64,000 nt of DNA from Rhizobiaceae bacterium. Its GTDB lineage: Bacteria; Pseudomonadota; Alphaproteobacteria; Rhizobiales; Rhizobiaceae. Where the stretch lies: contig JAHBYU010000013.1 in assembly GCA_019635775.1 (NCBI GenBank), positions 1 through 64,000 on the forward strand, read 5' to 3'. Shown here in pieces: positions 36,131 to 49,551 of the stretch. The notes under the pieces are model-generated. The model did not search any database. It saw only the letters and a program-made list of their open reading frames with translations, and was not told the DNA's origin. How positions within the stretch are numbered: the first letter of the stretch is position 1; each line of letters begins with the position of its first letter. The translations under genes were made by a program, and so were the position numbers.

Positions 36131-39118
36131 TCAGTCGCCGAGCGCGTCTTCAAGGAACGCCCCAAGCTGCGCGAGATGCTTCGACATCAGGCCGGTCGCC
36201 GGGGACGCCGAAGCAGGGCGACCGGTGTAGCGCACACGTTGATGCTTTGCATCAATGTGCGCCAGCACCCATTCCAGATAAGGGTCGATGAACGACCACG
36301 CGCCCATGTTCTTTGGCTCTTCCTGACACCAGACCATCTCCGCATTGCGGAAACGCGACAGCTCGGTGATGAGCGCCTTGGCCGGGAACGGATAAAGCTG
36401 TTCGACGCGCAGCAGGTAGATGTCGTTGATGCCGCGCTTCTCGCGCTCCTCATAAAGATCGTAATAGACCTTGCCGGAGCACAGAACGACCCGGCGGATC
36501 TTCGAGTCCTTGACCAGCTTGATCGGCTGGTCGCCGAGATACTGCGCATCATCCCAGAGTAGCCGATGGAAGGCCGACTCGCCCGACATCTCCGCGAGCG
36601 TCGAAACGGCGCGCTTGTGGCGCAGCAGCGACTTGGGCGTCATCAGGATCAGCGGCTTGCGGAAGTCTCGCTTCAACTGGCGGCGCAGGATGTGGAAGTA
36701 GTTTGCCGGCGTCGTGCAATAGGCGACCTGCATGTTGTCTTCCGCGCAAAGCTGGAGGAAGCGCTCGAGGCGGGCCGACGAGTGCTCGGGCCCCTGGCCC
36801 TCATAGCCATGCGGCAGCAGGCAGACGAGGCCCGACATGCGCAGCCACTTGCGCTCGCCTGACGATATGAACTGGTCGAACACGACCTGCGCACCGTTTG
36901 CGAAGTCTCCGAACTGCGCCTCCCAAAGGGTCAGTGCGTTCGGCTGCGCGAGCGAATAGCCGTATTCGAAGCCAAGCACGGCCTCTTCCGAGAGCATCGA
37001 GTTGATGACCTCGTAGCCGGCCTGAGCGGCTGACAGGTTGTTGAGCGGGATGTAACGCGTCTCGTCGCGCTGGTCGTAGAGAACGGAGTGGCGCTGCGAA
37101 AACGTGCCGCGCTCGGAGTCCTGCCCAGATAGGCGCACCGGATTCCCGTCGAGCAGGATCGAACCGAACGCGAGCGCCTCGGCGGTCGACCAATCGATGC
37201 CTTCGCCAGTGTCGATCATGGTGCGGCGGGTGTCCAGGAAACGGCCGATCGTGCGATGGACCTCGAAGTCCTTCGGCACTTCAGTGAGCTTCCTGCCGAT
37301 CTCCTTCAACGTCTTGACCGGCACGGCGGTCTTGCCGCGGCGCAGTTCGTCCTGATTGTCGGCTGCGCGCAGGCCCGACCACGCGCCATCCAGCCAGTCA
37401 GCCTTGTTGGGCTTGTAGGCCTGGCCGATGTCCCATTCCGATTCCAGACGGGCACGCCAGTCGGCGCGCATTTTTTCGACGTCGGCTTCGGTGAGAAGGC
37501 CCTCGGCGATCAACCGCTCGGCGTAAAGCGTCGCCGTTGTCTTGTGACCTCGTATCTCGCGATACATGAGCGGCTGCGTGAAGGCCGGCTCGTCGCCCTC
37601 GTTGTGTCCGAAGCGCCGGTAGCAGAACATGTCCACCACGACCGGCTTGTGGAACTTCATGCGGAATTCGGTCGCGACCTTGGCTGCATAGACCACCGCT
37701 TCGGGATCATCACCGTTCACGTGGAAGATCGGCGCCTCGATCATCTTGGCGACATCGGACGGATACGGCGAGGAACGCGAGAAGCGCGGATTGGTGGTGA
37801 AGCCGATCTGGTTGTTGATGATGAAGTGAAGCGTGCCGGCAACCCGATGGCCGCGCAGGCCTGAAAGGCCGAGGCACTCCGCGACGACACCCTGCCCGGC
37901 AAAGGCCGCATCGCCATGCAGCAGAAGCGGCATCACCTTGGCGCGCTCCTCGAGCGGCACGATCTCCTCGCGGGTGCGGCCGAAGATCTGGTCCTGCTTG
38001 GCGCGCGCCTTGCCCATCACCACGGGATCGACGATCTCGAGATGCGAGGGATTTGCGGTCAGCGACAGGTGGACCTTGTTGCCGTCGAACTCGCGGTCGG
38101 AGGACGCGCCCAGATGGTACTTCACGTCGCCGGAGCCCTCGACATCGTCGGGCGCATACGAGCCGCCCTTGAATTCGTGGAACACGGCGCGATGAGGCTT
38201 TGCCATGACGTTGGTCAGCACGTTCAGCCGGCCGCGATGAGCCATGCCGAGCACGACTTCCTTCAGGCCGAGCGAACCGCCACGCTTGATGATCTGCTCG
38301 AGAGCGGGGATAAGGGCTTCGCCGCCGTCAAGGCCGAAGCGCTTGGTGCCCTTGTACTTGACGTCGATGAACTGCTCGAAGCCTTCCGCCTCGATCAGCT
38401 TGGACAGGATCGCCTTCTTGCCTTCTGCGGTGAAGCTGATTTCCTTGTCGGTTCCCTCGATCCGCTCCTGAATCCAGCCCTTCTCGGCGGGATCGGAGAT
38501 GTGCATGAATTCGACGCCGAGTGTAGAACAGTAGGTTCGCGTCAGAATGTCCAGCATCTGGCGGATGGTCGCATATTCGAGACCAAGTACGCCGTCGATG
38601 AAGATCCTGCGGTCGTAGTCCGCTTCGGTGAAGCCGTAGGATAGGGGTGACAGTTCGTTATAGTCTTCCTGCGGGTTTGCCATGCCCAGCGGATCGAGTT
38701 TGGCATGAAGGTGGCCGCGCATGCGGAAGGCGCGGATCATCATGATGGCGCGCACGCTGTCGCGAGTCGCCTGCATGACGTCGGTATCGGACACGGAAAC
38801 GCCTGTCGCTGCGGCCTTCTCCTTGACCTTCTTTTCGAGATGCTTCTCGACCAGCCCCCAGTTGCCATCAAGCGCCGAGACTAGCTCGCCATTGGCCTGA
38901 AGCGGCCAGGATGGCCGCGACCATGAAGCCCCCTGGGCGTTCTTGCGGACGTCTATCGCGTCGTCCTTCAAGGCCGCGAAGAATTCCTGCCACTGGGGAT
39001 CCACAGACTGGGGGTCGGTCTCCCAGGCAGCCTGCAACTGCTCCAGATAGTCGGCATTGCCGCCGTACAGGAAGGAGGTGAGGGAGAATTCGTCGTTGGC
39101 CTGATCTTGTCGTGCCAT
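36131..39118 (-). CDS. sucA: 2-oxoglutarate dehydrogenase E1
   Basis: This 995-aa thiamine-diphosphate enzyme decarboxylates 2-oxoglutarate and succinylates the E2 lipoyl group. Recognisable are the N-terminal E2-contact segment ([33 protein letters not shown]), [35 protein letters not shown] and the C-terminal [10 protein letters not shown] choose ATG 39118 ([11 protein letters not shown]) over an extension of 17 codons. It lies 75 bases after sucD and 74 before sucB, in one operon. Confidence 0.95.
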   Translation of the reverse strand: MARQDQANDEFSLTSFLYGGNADYLEQLQAAWETDPQSVDPQWQEFFAALKDDAIDVRKNAQGASWSRPSWPLQANGELVSALDGNWGLVEKHLEKKVKEKAAATGVSVSDTDVMQATRDSVRAIMMIRAFRMRGHLHAKLDPLGMANPQEDYNELSPLSYGFTEADYDRRIFIDGVLGLEYATIRQMLDILTRTYCSTLGVEFMHISDPAEKGWIQERIEGTDKEISFTAEGKKAILSKLIEAEGFEQFIDVKYKGTKRFGLDGGEALIPALEQIIKRGGSLGLKEVVLGMAHRGRLNVLTNVMAKPHRAVFHEFKGGSYAPDDVEGSGDVKYHLGASSDREFDGNKVHLSLTANPSHLEIVDPVVMGKARAKQDQIFGRTREEIVPLEERAKVMPLLLHGDAAFAGQGVVAECLGLSGLRGHRVAGTLHFIINNQIGFTTNPRFSRSSPYPSDVAKMIEAPIFHVNGDDPEAVVYAAKVATEFRMKFHKPVVVDMFCYRRFGHNEGDEPAFTQPLMYREIRGHKTTATLYAERLIAEGLLTEADVEKMRADWRARLESEWDIGQAYKPNKADWLDGAWSGLRAADNQDELRRGKTAVPVKTLKEIGRKLTEVPKDFEVHRTIGRFLDTRRTMIDTGEGIDWSTAEALAFGSILLDGNPVRLSGQDSERGTFSQRHSVLYDQRDETRYIPLNNLSAAQAGYEVINSMLSEEAVLGFEYGYSLAQPNALTLWEAQFGDFANGAQVVFDQFISSGERKWLRMSGLVCLLPHGYEGQGPEHSSARLERFLQLCAEDNMQVAYCTTPANYFHILRRQLKRDFRKPLILMTPKSLLRHKRAVSTLAEMSGESAFHRLLWDDAQYLGDQPIKLVKDSKIRRVVLCSGKVYYDLYEEREKRGINDIYLLRVEQLYPFPAKALITELSRFRNAEMVWCQEEPKNMGAWSFIDPYLEWVLAHIDAKHQRVRYTGRPASASPATGLMSKHLAQLGAFLEDALGD

Positions 39119-39193
39119 CTTTGCCTCGGAGCGCCGCGCTCCGTCTCCTTGTTGGTCGTCGGCAGCCATATGAAGGCCAGACTGCCGGCTGCC

Positions 39194-40096
<903 letters not shown>

Positions 40097-40101
40097 GCCG
40101 A

Positions 40102-41295
<1,194 letters not shown>

Positions 41296-41307
41296 GGCCG
41301 TTCGTCC

Positions 41308-42291
<984 letters not shown>

Positions 42292-42436
42292 TTAATCCGT
42301 GGGCCGGGCGCCTGACCCGGCAGTGCGTAAAGCCAGATATAAACGGCATTGCAGCCGGAAAAATGTGCGGATGCCAATAGCCCCGGAGACAATAAAGTTC
42401 AAACGATTATTTTGGAGTGAATGTTTTCAATCGGTT

Positions 42437-42465
42437 AGATAAATATTCACTTACGTAAACGTCAA
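42437..42465 (-). promoter_or_regulatory. Candidate sigma-70 promoter for the mdh operon
   Basis: On the minus strand TTGACG (42465-42460) and TTATCT (42442-42437) are 17 bases apart in an unusually AT-rich stretch, 160 bases before the mdh start. A TTACGTAA palindrome (42451-42458) lies in the spacer and could bind a regulator. It also implies a long 5' leader. Confidence 0.4.
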
Positions 42466-42534
42466 AACTTTGTCATCCAATTGTCACTTTTGCATTCGGA
42501 TTCGCCGTTTTTTCGATGTTCAGCGCGACGTGTA

Positions 42535-43767
42535 TCAGGAGGCGGCAGGCCCCTCGATGCGTGAATCAGGTCCGGTTGAGGTCTTCTCGGGGCCTCCGGG
42601 TTCGGTATGTCTTTCAGCCCACTCGTCCAGCCATTCGCGGCTTTGCATTTCGATCAGCCGAGACACCGTTCGGTCAAACTCGAAGGCTTCGGTAGTACCC
42701 TGCTGCCCTGCGTAAAGCCTGTCCGGTGGAGCTTCAGCGCTGATGATGATGCGCATATGCCGGTCGTAGAGCGTATCGATCAGCAGGATGAAGCGCTTGG
42801 TCGCACTGCGGCGGCTCTGGTCGAGTACTGGAACTGCGTCGATCAGGACCGTGTCGAACCTGTCGGCTAGCGCAAGGTAGTCACGGGCACCGAGTGGAGC
42901 GTCGCAAAGGTCGGCAAAGTGAAAGCGTGCAGCTTTACCGGCCGCCAGCGGCACGGCGACCTCACGCCCCTTGACGGTCAAGGCCGCAGGAGCAGCCCGC
43001 AGTCCTTTCGTGACGGTTCTCCAGTTCTCATCCATCATGTCGCCGGTTTCGGGCGTCAAGGGGGACAGGTAGACCGGCAGGCGGTTCAGCTTCTCCGTGC
43101 GGTAGTCGGTCGGTGAATCGAGGGTCATCACCCGCGCGTGGCGTTTGAGCAGGGCGACAAAAGGCAGGAAGAGCTGCCGGTTCAGGCCGTCGCGATAGAG
43201 ATCGTCGGGCGCCACGTTCGAGGTGGCGACCAGTACCACCCCGTTGTCGAACAGCGCCGAAAACAACCGCGAGAGGATCATGGCATCGGCGATGTCGGTG
43301 ACCGTGAATTCGTCGAAGCAAAGAACCCAGGCTTCGTCCGCGAGCGCCCTGGCGACCGGCGGAATCGGGTCGTCTTCCCTTGTTTCGCCGTTCTTGCGCG
43401 CCTGACGGTGCTTCTGGATGCGATCCTGCGCATCGGCCATGAAGGCGTTAAAATGGACCCGGCGCTTGCGGCGAACCGGCACCGTTTCGAAGAAGATGTC
43501 CATCAGCATCGTCTTGCCGCGTCCAACATCGCCGTGGATGTAGAGGCCGGTGATCTTTTCCTGCGCGGCGCGGTTCTTTGCAAATAGCCAACCCAGTGCG
43601 CTGGACTTGCGCTGCAGCCGCTTGACCCTGATGTCGCTTATAAGCCGGTCGAGGGCGTCCACGACGGGACGTTGCCCGGGATCGTCGGTGATCTCACCCC
43701 TGTCGATGAGCTGCGCATAGCGCTGCGCGACGGAGGAATACGACTCTGGGCCGTCACGCAAATGCAT
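42535..43767 (-). CDS. zapE: Cell division protein ZapE / AFG1-like ATPase
   Basis: This 410-aa AFG1-family AAA-like ATPase has Walker A HGDVGRGKTMLMD (about 79-86) followed by FFETVPVRRKRRVHFNAFM, and Walker B with LCFDEFTVTDIADAMIL. E. coli ZapE is a Z-ring-associated ATPase needed under stress; the mitochondrial relative helps degrade respiratory-chain proteins. It precedes mdh on the same strand but is separated by 258 bases with a promoter-like signal. Confidence 0.88.
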   Translation of the reverse strand: MHLRDGPESYSSVAQRYAQLIDRGEITDDPGQRPVVDALDRLISDIRVKRLQRKSSALGWLFAKNRAAQEKITGLYIHGDVGRGKTMLMDIFFETVPVRRKRRVHFNAFMADAQDRIQKHRQARKNGETREDDPIPPVARALADEAWVLCFDEFTVTDIADAMILSRLFSALFDNGVVLVATSNVAPDDLYRDGLNRQLFLPFVALLKRHARVMTLDSPTDYRTEKLNRLPVYLSPLTPETGDMMDENWRTVTKGLRAAPAALTVKGREVAVPLAAGKAARFHFADLCDAPLGARDYLALADRFDTVLIDAVPVLDQSRRSATKRFILLIDTLYDRHMRIIISAEAPPDRLYAGQQGTTEAFEFDRTVSRLIEMQSREWLDEWAERHTEPGGPEKTSTGPDSRIEGPAAS

Positions 43768-43794
43768 GGGTCAAGGGATGGATGGAGGAACCAA

Positions 43795-44340
43795 TTACCT
43801 GGAAAGCGAAATAGGCATTCCGGTGGAGGTCTGTCCATTGAATTTTCCCTCGCCGGACGAATAGAGCGTGGCGACCGACGACCCGCTTTCGTCATAAAGC
43901 GAGAGCTGCTTGCCCGAGACGTTCCAGCTCTTCACGTTGTTGATTGGGGCCGCGCACTGACGGGAGGCGGCGCGATTGTTGGAGCCAAGCTTGGTCAGAG
44001 AGGTGATCAACTGGCAGTTCTGGCCGCCGACGGATGCGCTCCATGCGCCGACTACATTGCCGGTGGTAAGATCCGGTGCCGCGGAAGCGGCGGGATCGGC
44101 TCCGGGCAGGGCTGCCATCTGCTCACCCGCTCCCGGTGCGTCGGGGAATGCAGCAGGGTCAGCCGGCTTGGTGGCCGCCGACGCCGGTGGTGGCAGCGCA
44201 GTCGACGAGGTGACGGTTCCAGATGGCGCTGCCTGCAAGGGTGCCGGCTGGTCGTTCATGGAGGAGAAACGGGCGCTCGAGCAGCCCGCGGCGAAAATCG
44301 CCAGCGAAACCGCAATGAGACCTGTCTTCGAAAAAGCCAT
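43795..44340 (-). CDS. Omp19-like outer-membrane lipoprotein, protease-inhibitor fold
   Basis: This 181-aa lipoprotein has a signal peptide with lipobox FAAGC (Cys about 20). A long Ala/Pro/Ser-rich spacer leads to a C-terminal Inh/AprI-type beta-barrel: LTTGNVVGAWSASVGGQNCQL, QCAAPINNVKSWNVSGKQLSLYDESG, VATLYSSGEGKFNGQT. This matches the recalled domain order and motifs of Brucella Omp19, which inhibits host and bacterial proteases. GGAG lies 7 bases before ATG 44340. It is probably anchored to the outer membrane. Confidence 0.85.
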   Translation of the reverse strand: MAFSKTGLIAVSLAIFAAGCSSARFSSMNDQPAPLQAAPSGTVTSSTALPPPASAATKPADPAAFPDAPGAGEQMAALPGADPAASAAPDLTTGNVVGAWSASVGGQNCQLITSLTKLGSNNRAASRQCAAPINNVKSWNVSGKQLSLYDESGSSVATLYSSGEGKFNGQTSTGMPISLSR

Positions 44341-44480
44341 CATACCACTCCATAGGGCGCGCAAACGCGCCACAGGAAAAAATCTACCGTCACCTGAAGA
44401 CGGTGAAGGTGGCCAAATTTCAGCGCGATATGGTTAAAATTGGGTGTGGAAGCGATTTTGATCCAAAATATTCTCAAAAT

Positions 44481-44948
44481 TTATGACCGTTTGTGTCGGT
44501 CGGCCGCTGCCGGGAGGGCCAGGCTCGGCGCAAAGACGTATCCACTCGGGCCCACAATATGGCATTCGCGCAGGCCATGCGGCTTGTCGAGCGCCCCTGC
44601 GAGCACATGATGGCCATGTTCGCGCGCCTTTGCCTCGGTCAGGTCCGGATCGAGGCCGTAAACGCGGATTTCCATGCCTAGGCCGCGCTGGTCGACGCCA
44701 TCGATGACGCCGCGCATCGGATTGTCCGAATAGGAATGGTCGGCGTGCAACATGAATACCGAACCGAGCAGCGTAACGGCGGCAAAATCCTCATCAGCAT
44801 AGATCACCGTCGCGCCGAGCACGTCGCGGCAGAACGCCTCCATCGGTGCAATTTTGGGAACGAGGAGGTTGATCCCGATACCAAGGGGCAGCGAACGGCC
44901 GAAGTCGTCGGCCTTCATCCAGGGTGTACCGGTCCGCCTCATAACCAT
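44481..44948 (-). CDS. Glyoxalase/bleomycin-resistance (VOC) family protein
   Basis: This 155-aa protein has one VOC fold: INLLVPKIAPMEAFCRDVLGATVIYADEDFAAVTLLGSVFMLHADH in the first half, and a shorter match (GMEIRVYGLDPDLTEAKAREHG, IVGPSGYVFAPS) in the second. Possible metal ligands are His and Glu in these blocks. GGGAG lies 7 bases before the ATG. The reaction is unknown. Confidence 0.78.
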   Translation of the reverse strand: MVMRRTGTPWMKADDFGRSLPLGIGINLLVPKIAPMEAFCRDVLGATVIYADEDFAAVTLLGSVFMLHADHSYSDNPMRGVIDGVDQRGLGMEIRVYGLDPDLTEAKAREHGHHVLAGALDKPHGLRECHIVGPSGYVFAPSLALPAAADRHKRS

Positions 44949-45100
44949 TGTCGAGCTCCCTTATTGACGGCAACACTAAACCGGCCGCCGTGACCGCGGG
45001 TGTGCAAGGCGGAGCGAGTTCTTGAGCCAGCACTGGAACGTGCCCGCGCGAGCTGCGTTTCTCCTCTCGTCTGGAAGCGAAGCGGAAAAGGGGAAAAATC

Positions 45101-45262
45101 ATGATCAAATGGATTCTGATACTACTCATCGTGGCCGCTGCAGCCAGTCTGCTCGGCATGCCGTCGCTGGCGGGAGCAGCTGCGACCGGCGCGCGTATCC
45201 TGATCGGCATCGTGCTTATCATCTTCCTGCTGGTGGTGCTGGGCCTCCTTGCCGTCGCCTGA
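45101..45262 (+). CDS. DUF1328 (YtjA-type) small membrane protein
   Basis: This 53-aa two-helix membrane protein fits the DUF1328 pattern ([47 protein letters not shown]). GGGGAAAAA precedes the ATG at 45101. Proteins of this type are often induced by osmotic or envelope stress; the function is unknown. It lies 73 bases before dapF. Confidence 0.8.
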   Translation: MIKWILILLIVAAAASLLGMPSLAGAAATGARILIGIVLIIFLLVVLGLLAVA

Positions 45263-45335
45263 CTTGGGCTGCGCACTGGTAATTTGGCTCTGTTTCAGCC
45301 ATATAGCCGCCAAGACGGCAGGAAATCCGGTTTGC

Positions 45336-46220
45336 ATGGCCAGCGCAGTCCCATTTGCCAAGATGAACGGGCTCGGCAACGACATCGTCGTTGCCGACAT
45401 GCGCGGCCGTACCGATCGCGTTACGCCGGCAGCTGCGGTGGCGCTCAACGCTGATCCGGCGACGAAGTTCGACCAGATCATGGCGATCCACGATCCGCGC
45501 ACGCCGGGAACCGACAACTATGTCGAGATCCTAAATTCCGACGGCTCGATGGCACAGGCATGCGGCAACGGCATGCGCTGCGTGGTACAGGCGCTTTCCG
45601 CCGAGACCGGGAAGAAGAGCTTCACCTTCGAGACCGTGGCCGGAATCCTGACCGCCCAGGAACATGACAACGGGCTGATCTCGGTGGACATGGGCAAGCC
45701 CCGCTTCGGCTGGCAGGACATCCCGCTTGCCGAAGAATTCCGGGATACGCGCATGATAGAGTTGCAGGTCGGGCCGATAGACGCGCCGGTGCTGCACTCG
45801 CCCTCGGTTGCCAGCATGGGCAATCCGCATGCGATCTTCTGGGTCGATAACGACGTCTGGAGCTATGCGCTCGATCGCTTCGGGCCAATGCTTGAAAACC
45901 ACCCGATTTTCCCGGAACGCGCCAACATCACCCTCGCGCAGGTCACGTCACGCGACACGATGACGATCCGCACATGGGAGCGCGGTGCGGGCCTGACGCT
46001 TGCCTGCGGCTCGGCGACATGCGCCGCGGCCGTGTCTGCCGCCCGGACGGGCAGGACCGGACGCAACGTTGCCGTCACCGTGCCTTCGGGCGGAATGCTC
46101 GCTATCGAATGGCGCGACGACGACCATGTCATCATGACGGGCCCCGCCGCCTGGGAATTTTCCGGCAGCTTCGACCCCGCGACCGGAAGATGGGTGCGCG
46201 ACGCCGAAAGCGCCGCGTGA
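45336..46220 (+). CDS. dapF: Diaminopimelate epimerase
   Basis: This 294-aa enzyme converts LL- to meso-diaminopimelate for lysine and peptidoglycan. Both catalytic cysteines are visible: C76 in QACGNGMRC and the second in [23 protein letters not shown] marks the true N-terminus, so I start at ATG 45336. Its stop overlaps the mtaB start by one base. Confidence 0.94.
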   Translation: MASAVPFAKMNGLGNDIVVADMRGRTDRVTPAAAVALNADPATKFDQIMAIHDPRTPGTDNYVEILNSDGSMAQACGNGMRCVVQALSAETGKKSFTFETVAGILTAQEHDNGLISVDMGKPRFGWQDIPLAEEFRDTRMIELQVGPIDAPVLHSPSVASMGNPHAIFWVDNDVWSYALDRFGPMLENHPIFPERANITLAQVTSRDTMTIRTWERGAGLTLACGSATCAAAVSAARTGRTGRNVAVTVPSGGMLAIEWRDDDHVIMTGPAAWEFSGSFDPATGRWVRDAESAA

Positions 46221-47527
46221 TGCCCGCTTCCGAAAAGGGCGTGGAAATCGTCACCTTCGGCTGCCGACTCAATACCTATGAGTCCGAAGTCATGCGCCGC
46301 GAGGCGACGGCGGCCGGCCTCGGCCAACTGGGCGACGGCGCGGTTATCTTCAACACCTGCGCGGTGACAGCCGAGGCTGTCCGGCAGGCAAAGCAATCCA
46401 TCCGAAAGGCACGACGCGAAAATCCGGCCGCGCGCATCATCGTGACCGGCTGCGCCGCCCAGACCGAGCCGGCAACCTTCGCCAACATGGACGAAGTTGA
46501 TCTCGTGCTCGGCAACGAGGAGAAGCTGAAGGCGCACAATTACCGCGCCCTACCGGATTTCGGCGTCAACGATTTCGAGAAGGCGCGTGTCAATGACATC
46601 TTCTCGGTGCGGGAGACCGCGTCCCACATGGTGGACGCCATAGAAGGCCGCGCACGCGCCTTCGTGCAGGTGCAGAACGGCTGCGACCACCGCTGCACCT
46701 TCTGCATCATCCCCTATGGACGTGGGAACTCGCGTTCCGTGCCGATGGGCGCGGTGGTCGAGCAGGTGAAGCGGCTCGCCGGCAATGGCTATGCCGAGGT
46801 GGTGCTGTCGGGCGTCGATCTCACCAGCTACGGCGTCGACCTGCCGGGCGCGCCGAAGCTGGGCAGGCTGGTCAAGACTATCCTGCGGCAGGTTCCCGAT
46901 GTTCGCCGGCTAAGGTTGTCGTCGATCGACTCCATCGAAGCCGATGACGAATTGATGGAAACAATCGCGACCGAACGGCGGCTGATGCCACATCTTCATC
47001 TGTCGCTCCAGTCTGGCGACGACATGATCCTCAAGCGTATGAAGCGGCGTCATCTGCGCGACGACTCCATCCGCTTCTGCTCGGACGTGCGTGCACTGCG
47101 CCCGGACATCGTTTTCGGAGCCGACATCATTGCGGGATTCCCGACGGAGACGGAGGCGATGTTCGAGAATTCGCTGAGGATCGTCGAAGAATGTGGGTTG
47201 ACCCATCTGCATGTCTTTCCGTTCTCGCCGCGCGAGGGAACGCCGGCGGCGCGGATGCCGCCGGTAAGGAGGGAAGTCGTCAAGGAACGCGCTGCGCGGC
47301 TGCGCGCCGTGGGTGCTGGGGCGTACAAGGCGCATCTCGTCTCTCTTGCCGGGACCACCCAATCGGTGTTGATAGAGCGCGAGGGGCTTGGCCGCACCGA
47401 AGGCTTCACGCTTACGGCGCTCGCAGCCGGCGACCCCGGCGAGATCATCAAGGCTGTGGTCACCGGCGACGATGGCGAGCGGCTGGTCGCGGAGCCCCTT
47501 TCGAGAGAACAGGTACGGGCTGCCTGA
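46220..47527 (+). CDS. mtaB: tRNA t6A37 methylthiotransferase MtaB
   Basis: This 435-aa radical-SAM methylthiotransferase converts t6A37 to ms2t6A in tRNAs. The N-terminal cluster cysteines are in FGCRLNTYES, NTCAVT and GCAAQ. The radical-SAM CxxxCxxC is in NGCDHRCTFCIIPYGRG, and a TRAM-like C-terminal part follows. The absence of MiaB-type features and the neighbourhood favour MtaB. It is coupled to dapF (TGATG) and followed by ftsY. Confidence 0.92.
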   Translation: MPASEKGVEIVTFGCRLNTYESEVMRREATAAGLGQLGDGAVIFNTCAVTAEAVRQAKQSIRKARRENPAARIIVTGCAAQTEPATFANMDEVDLVLGNEEKLKAHNYRALPDFGVNDFEKARVNDIFSVRETASHMVDAIEGRARAFVQVQNGCDHRCTFCIIPYGRGNSRSVPMGAVVEQVKRLAGNGYAEVVLSGVDLTSYGVDLPGAPKLGRLVKTILRQVPDVRRLRLSSIDSIEADDELMETIATERRLMPHLHLSLQSGDDMILKRMKRRHLRDDSIRFCSDVRALRPDIVFGADIIAGFPTETEAMFENSLRIVEECGLTHLHVFPFSPREGTPAARMPPVRREVVKERAARLRAVGAGAYKAHLVSLAGTTQSVLIEREGLGRTEGFTLTALAAGDPGEIIKAVVTGDDGERLVAEPLSREQVRAA

Positions 47528-47532
47528 TAACC

Positions 47533-48885
47533 ATGGCTACCGGTTTCTTCAAACGCGTCTTTTCCTTCGGCGGTCAGCCAGCGCCCGATCCGGTTCCGCC
47601 GCTGCCTCCGGAAACGCCTGTTTCTCCGCCGGAAGCGCCGCCAAACACCCCGGAGACGCAACCGCAGCCGTCCGAGGCGCCACCTGAAACGCCATCGCCT
47701 CCCGCGCCGGAGCGTCCCGCAGAAGTTCCGCCAGGCACGCCGCGCGAGGTGCCAGCCGAACCGCTCCCGGACTCCGAGCCCGCACCGGCCGAGATACCCG
47801 AAGCGCCGGAACCTCAGTCCGACGAACCCTCGCCGGAAGTGCCTGCTGAAATCGAGGTGCCCGCCTCGACAGCGACCGATGCGTACCGCCCCGGCGCGCG
47901 GGTCGTTGTGGGCAAGACAGTCGGGCAATCCGCTGAACCTCCAGCCTCCGCTCCGTCAGAAGCGCCAAAACTTTCGTGGTTACAGCGGCTCAGCCAGGGA
48001 CTGGCGCGGTCCTCGCGTGAGCTTTCCGGCAACATTGCCGGTGTCTTCACCAAGAAGAAGCTCGACGAGGAGACGCTGCAGGACCTCGAGGACGTGCTGA
48101 TCCGCGCCGATCTCGGCATGGAAACCGCGTTGCGCATCACAGATGCGCTGTCGGCGAGCCGCTACGGGCGCGACGTGTCGGACTCGGATGTGCGTGCCGT
48201 CATGGCGACGGAAGTCGAGAAGGTGCTTGCGCCCGTCGCAAAGCCGCTCGAACTCGATCTGTTGCACAAGCCTCACGTCGTTCTCGTGGTCGGCGTCAAC
48301 GGCACCGGCAAGACGACCACGATCGGCAAGCTGGCCGCAAAGCTTACGGCGGGCGGGTTGAAGGTAACGCTTGCCGCCGGCGACACGTTTCGCGCCGCAG
48401 CGATCGAACAGCTTAAAATCTGGGGCGAGCGCACCGGATCTCAAGTCGTCGCCTCGAAGCTCGGTGCGGATGCCGCGAGCCTGGCATACGAAGCCTATGA
48501 AAAGGCGAAGGAAGCTGGCTCGGACGTCCTCATCATAGACACGGCCGGTCGGCTGCAGAACAAGGCCGAGCTGATGGCCGAACTGGAGAAGATCGTGCGC
48601 GTGCTGGGCAAGCACGACGCGGACGCGCCGCATACCGTGCTGCAGACCGTCGACGCGACGACCGGCCAGAACGCGATGAACCAGGTCGAGATTTTTCGCA
48701 ACGTGGCGGGTGTCAGCGGCCTTGTCATGACCAAGCTGGACGGGACGGCGCGGGGCGGTATCCTCGTGGCGATTGCCGCCAGACACAAGCTGCCGGTCTA
48801 TTTCATCGGCGTGGGCGAGGGCGTAGACGATCTCGAGCCATTTTCCGCCGGCGATTTCGCCAAGGCGATCGCGGGAGTGAACTGA
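47533..48885 (+). CDS. ftsY: Signal recognition particle receptor FtsY
   Basis: This 450-aa SRP receptor GTPase has an N-terminal region of about 120 residues that is extremely rich in Pro and Glu, then the N domain and the G domain: GVNGTGKTTTIGKLA, DTFRAAA, DTAGR, TKLDGTARGG. It docks ribosome-SRP complexes to SecYEG. The start MATGFFKR is 5 bases after the mtaB stop. The Pro-rich A domain is longer and less acidic than usual. Confidence 0.94.
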   Translation: MATGFFKRVFSFGGQPAPDPVPPLPPETPVSPPEAPPNTPETQPQPSEAPPETPSPPAPERPAEVPPGTPREVPAEPLPDSEPAPAEIPEAPEPQSDEPSPEVPAEIEVPASTATDAYRPGARVVVGKTVGQSAEPPASAPSEAPKLSWLQRLSQGLARSSRELSGNIAGVFTKKKLDEETLQDLEDVLIRADLGMETALRITDALSASRYGRDVSDSDVRAVMATEVEKVLAPVAKPLELDLLHKPHVVLVVGVNGTGKTTTIGKLAAKLTAGGLKVTLAAGDTFRAAAIEQLKIWGERTGSQVVASKLGADAASLAYEAYEKAKEAGSDVLIIDTAGRLQNKAELMAELEKIVRVLGKHDADAPHTVLQTVDATTGQNAMNQVEIFRNVAGVSGLVMTKLDGTARGGILVAIAARHKLPVYFIGVGEGVDDLEPFSAGDFAKAIAGVN

Positions 48886-48888
48886 CGC

Positions 48889-49536
48889 ATGAATGCCATT
48901 CTCGAACGCGAGCCGGGCGACCCCAGGAAAAAGGAGATCAATCCGCTCCTGAAGCTGGCGCTTGAACTCGGACCATTGCTGGTCTTCTTCTTCGCAAACG
49001 CGCGCGGAGAATGGCTTGCGGAACGCTTTCCCGCGCTTGCCGCCTTTGGCGGGCCAATTTTCATCGCAACCGGCCTGTTCATGATCGCGACGGCAATTGC
49101 GCTCTCCGTTTCCTGGGTGCTGACGCGCAGCCTGCCGATCATGCCGCTGGTGTCGGGCGTCGTCGTCTTCGTCTTCGGCGGCCTGACGCTTTGGCTGCAG
49201 GACGACCTGTTCATCAAGATGAAGCCGACCATCATCAATACACTGTTCGGCGCCGTTCTTCTGGGCGGACTTTTCTTCGGAAAGTCTCTGCTAGGCTATG
49301 TCTTCGATTCCGCCTTCAAACTCGACGCAGAAGGCTGGCGCAAGCTGACGCTACGCTGGGGGTTATTCTTCCTTTTCCTAGCGATCCTGAATGAGATCGT
49401 CTGGCGCAATTTCTCGACCGATTTCTGGGTGGCATTCAAGGTGTGGGCGGTCATGCCCATCACGCTGGTCTTCACATTCAGCCAGATGCCGCTCATCATG
49501 CGCCATTCGCTTGATGACAGGTTCCAGAAGAAATAG
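48889..49536 (+). CDS. yciB: Inner-membrane septation protein YciB/IspZ
   Basis: This 215-aa protein with about five membrane helices matches the IspZ/YciB family ([73 protein letters not shown]). It starts 3 bases after ftsY stops, as in other Hyphomicrobiales. In other bacteria the family affects septation and envelope synthesis. Confidence 0.92.
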   Translation: MNAILEREPGDPRKKEINPLLKLALELGPLLVFFFANARGEWLAERFPALAAFGGPIFIATGLFMIATAIALSVSWVLTRSLPIMPLVSGVVVFVFGGLTLWLQDDLFIKMKPTIINTLFGAVLLGGLFFGKSLLGYVFDSAFKLDAEGWRKLTLRWGLFFLFLAILNEIVWRNFSTDFWVAFKVWAVMPITLVFTFSQMPLIMRHSLDDRFQKK

Positions 49537-49551
49537 CCGGAGGAATACGCC

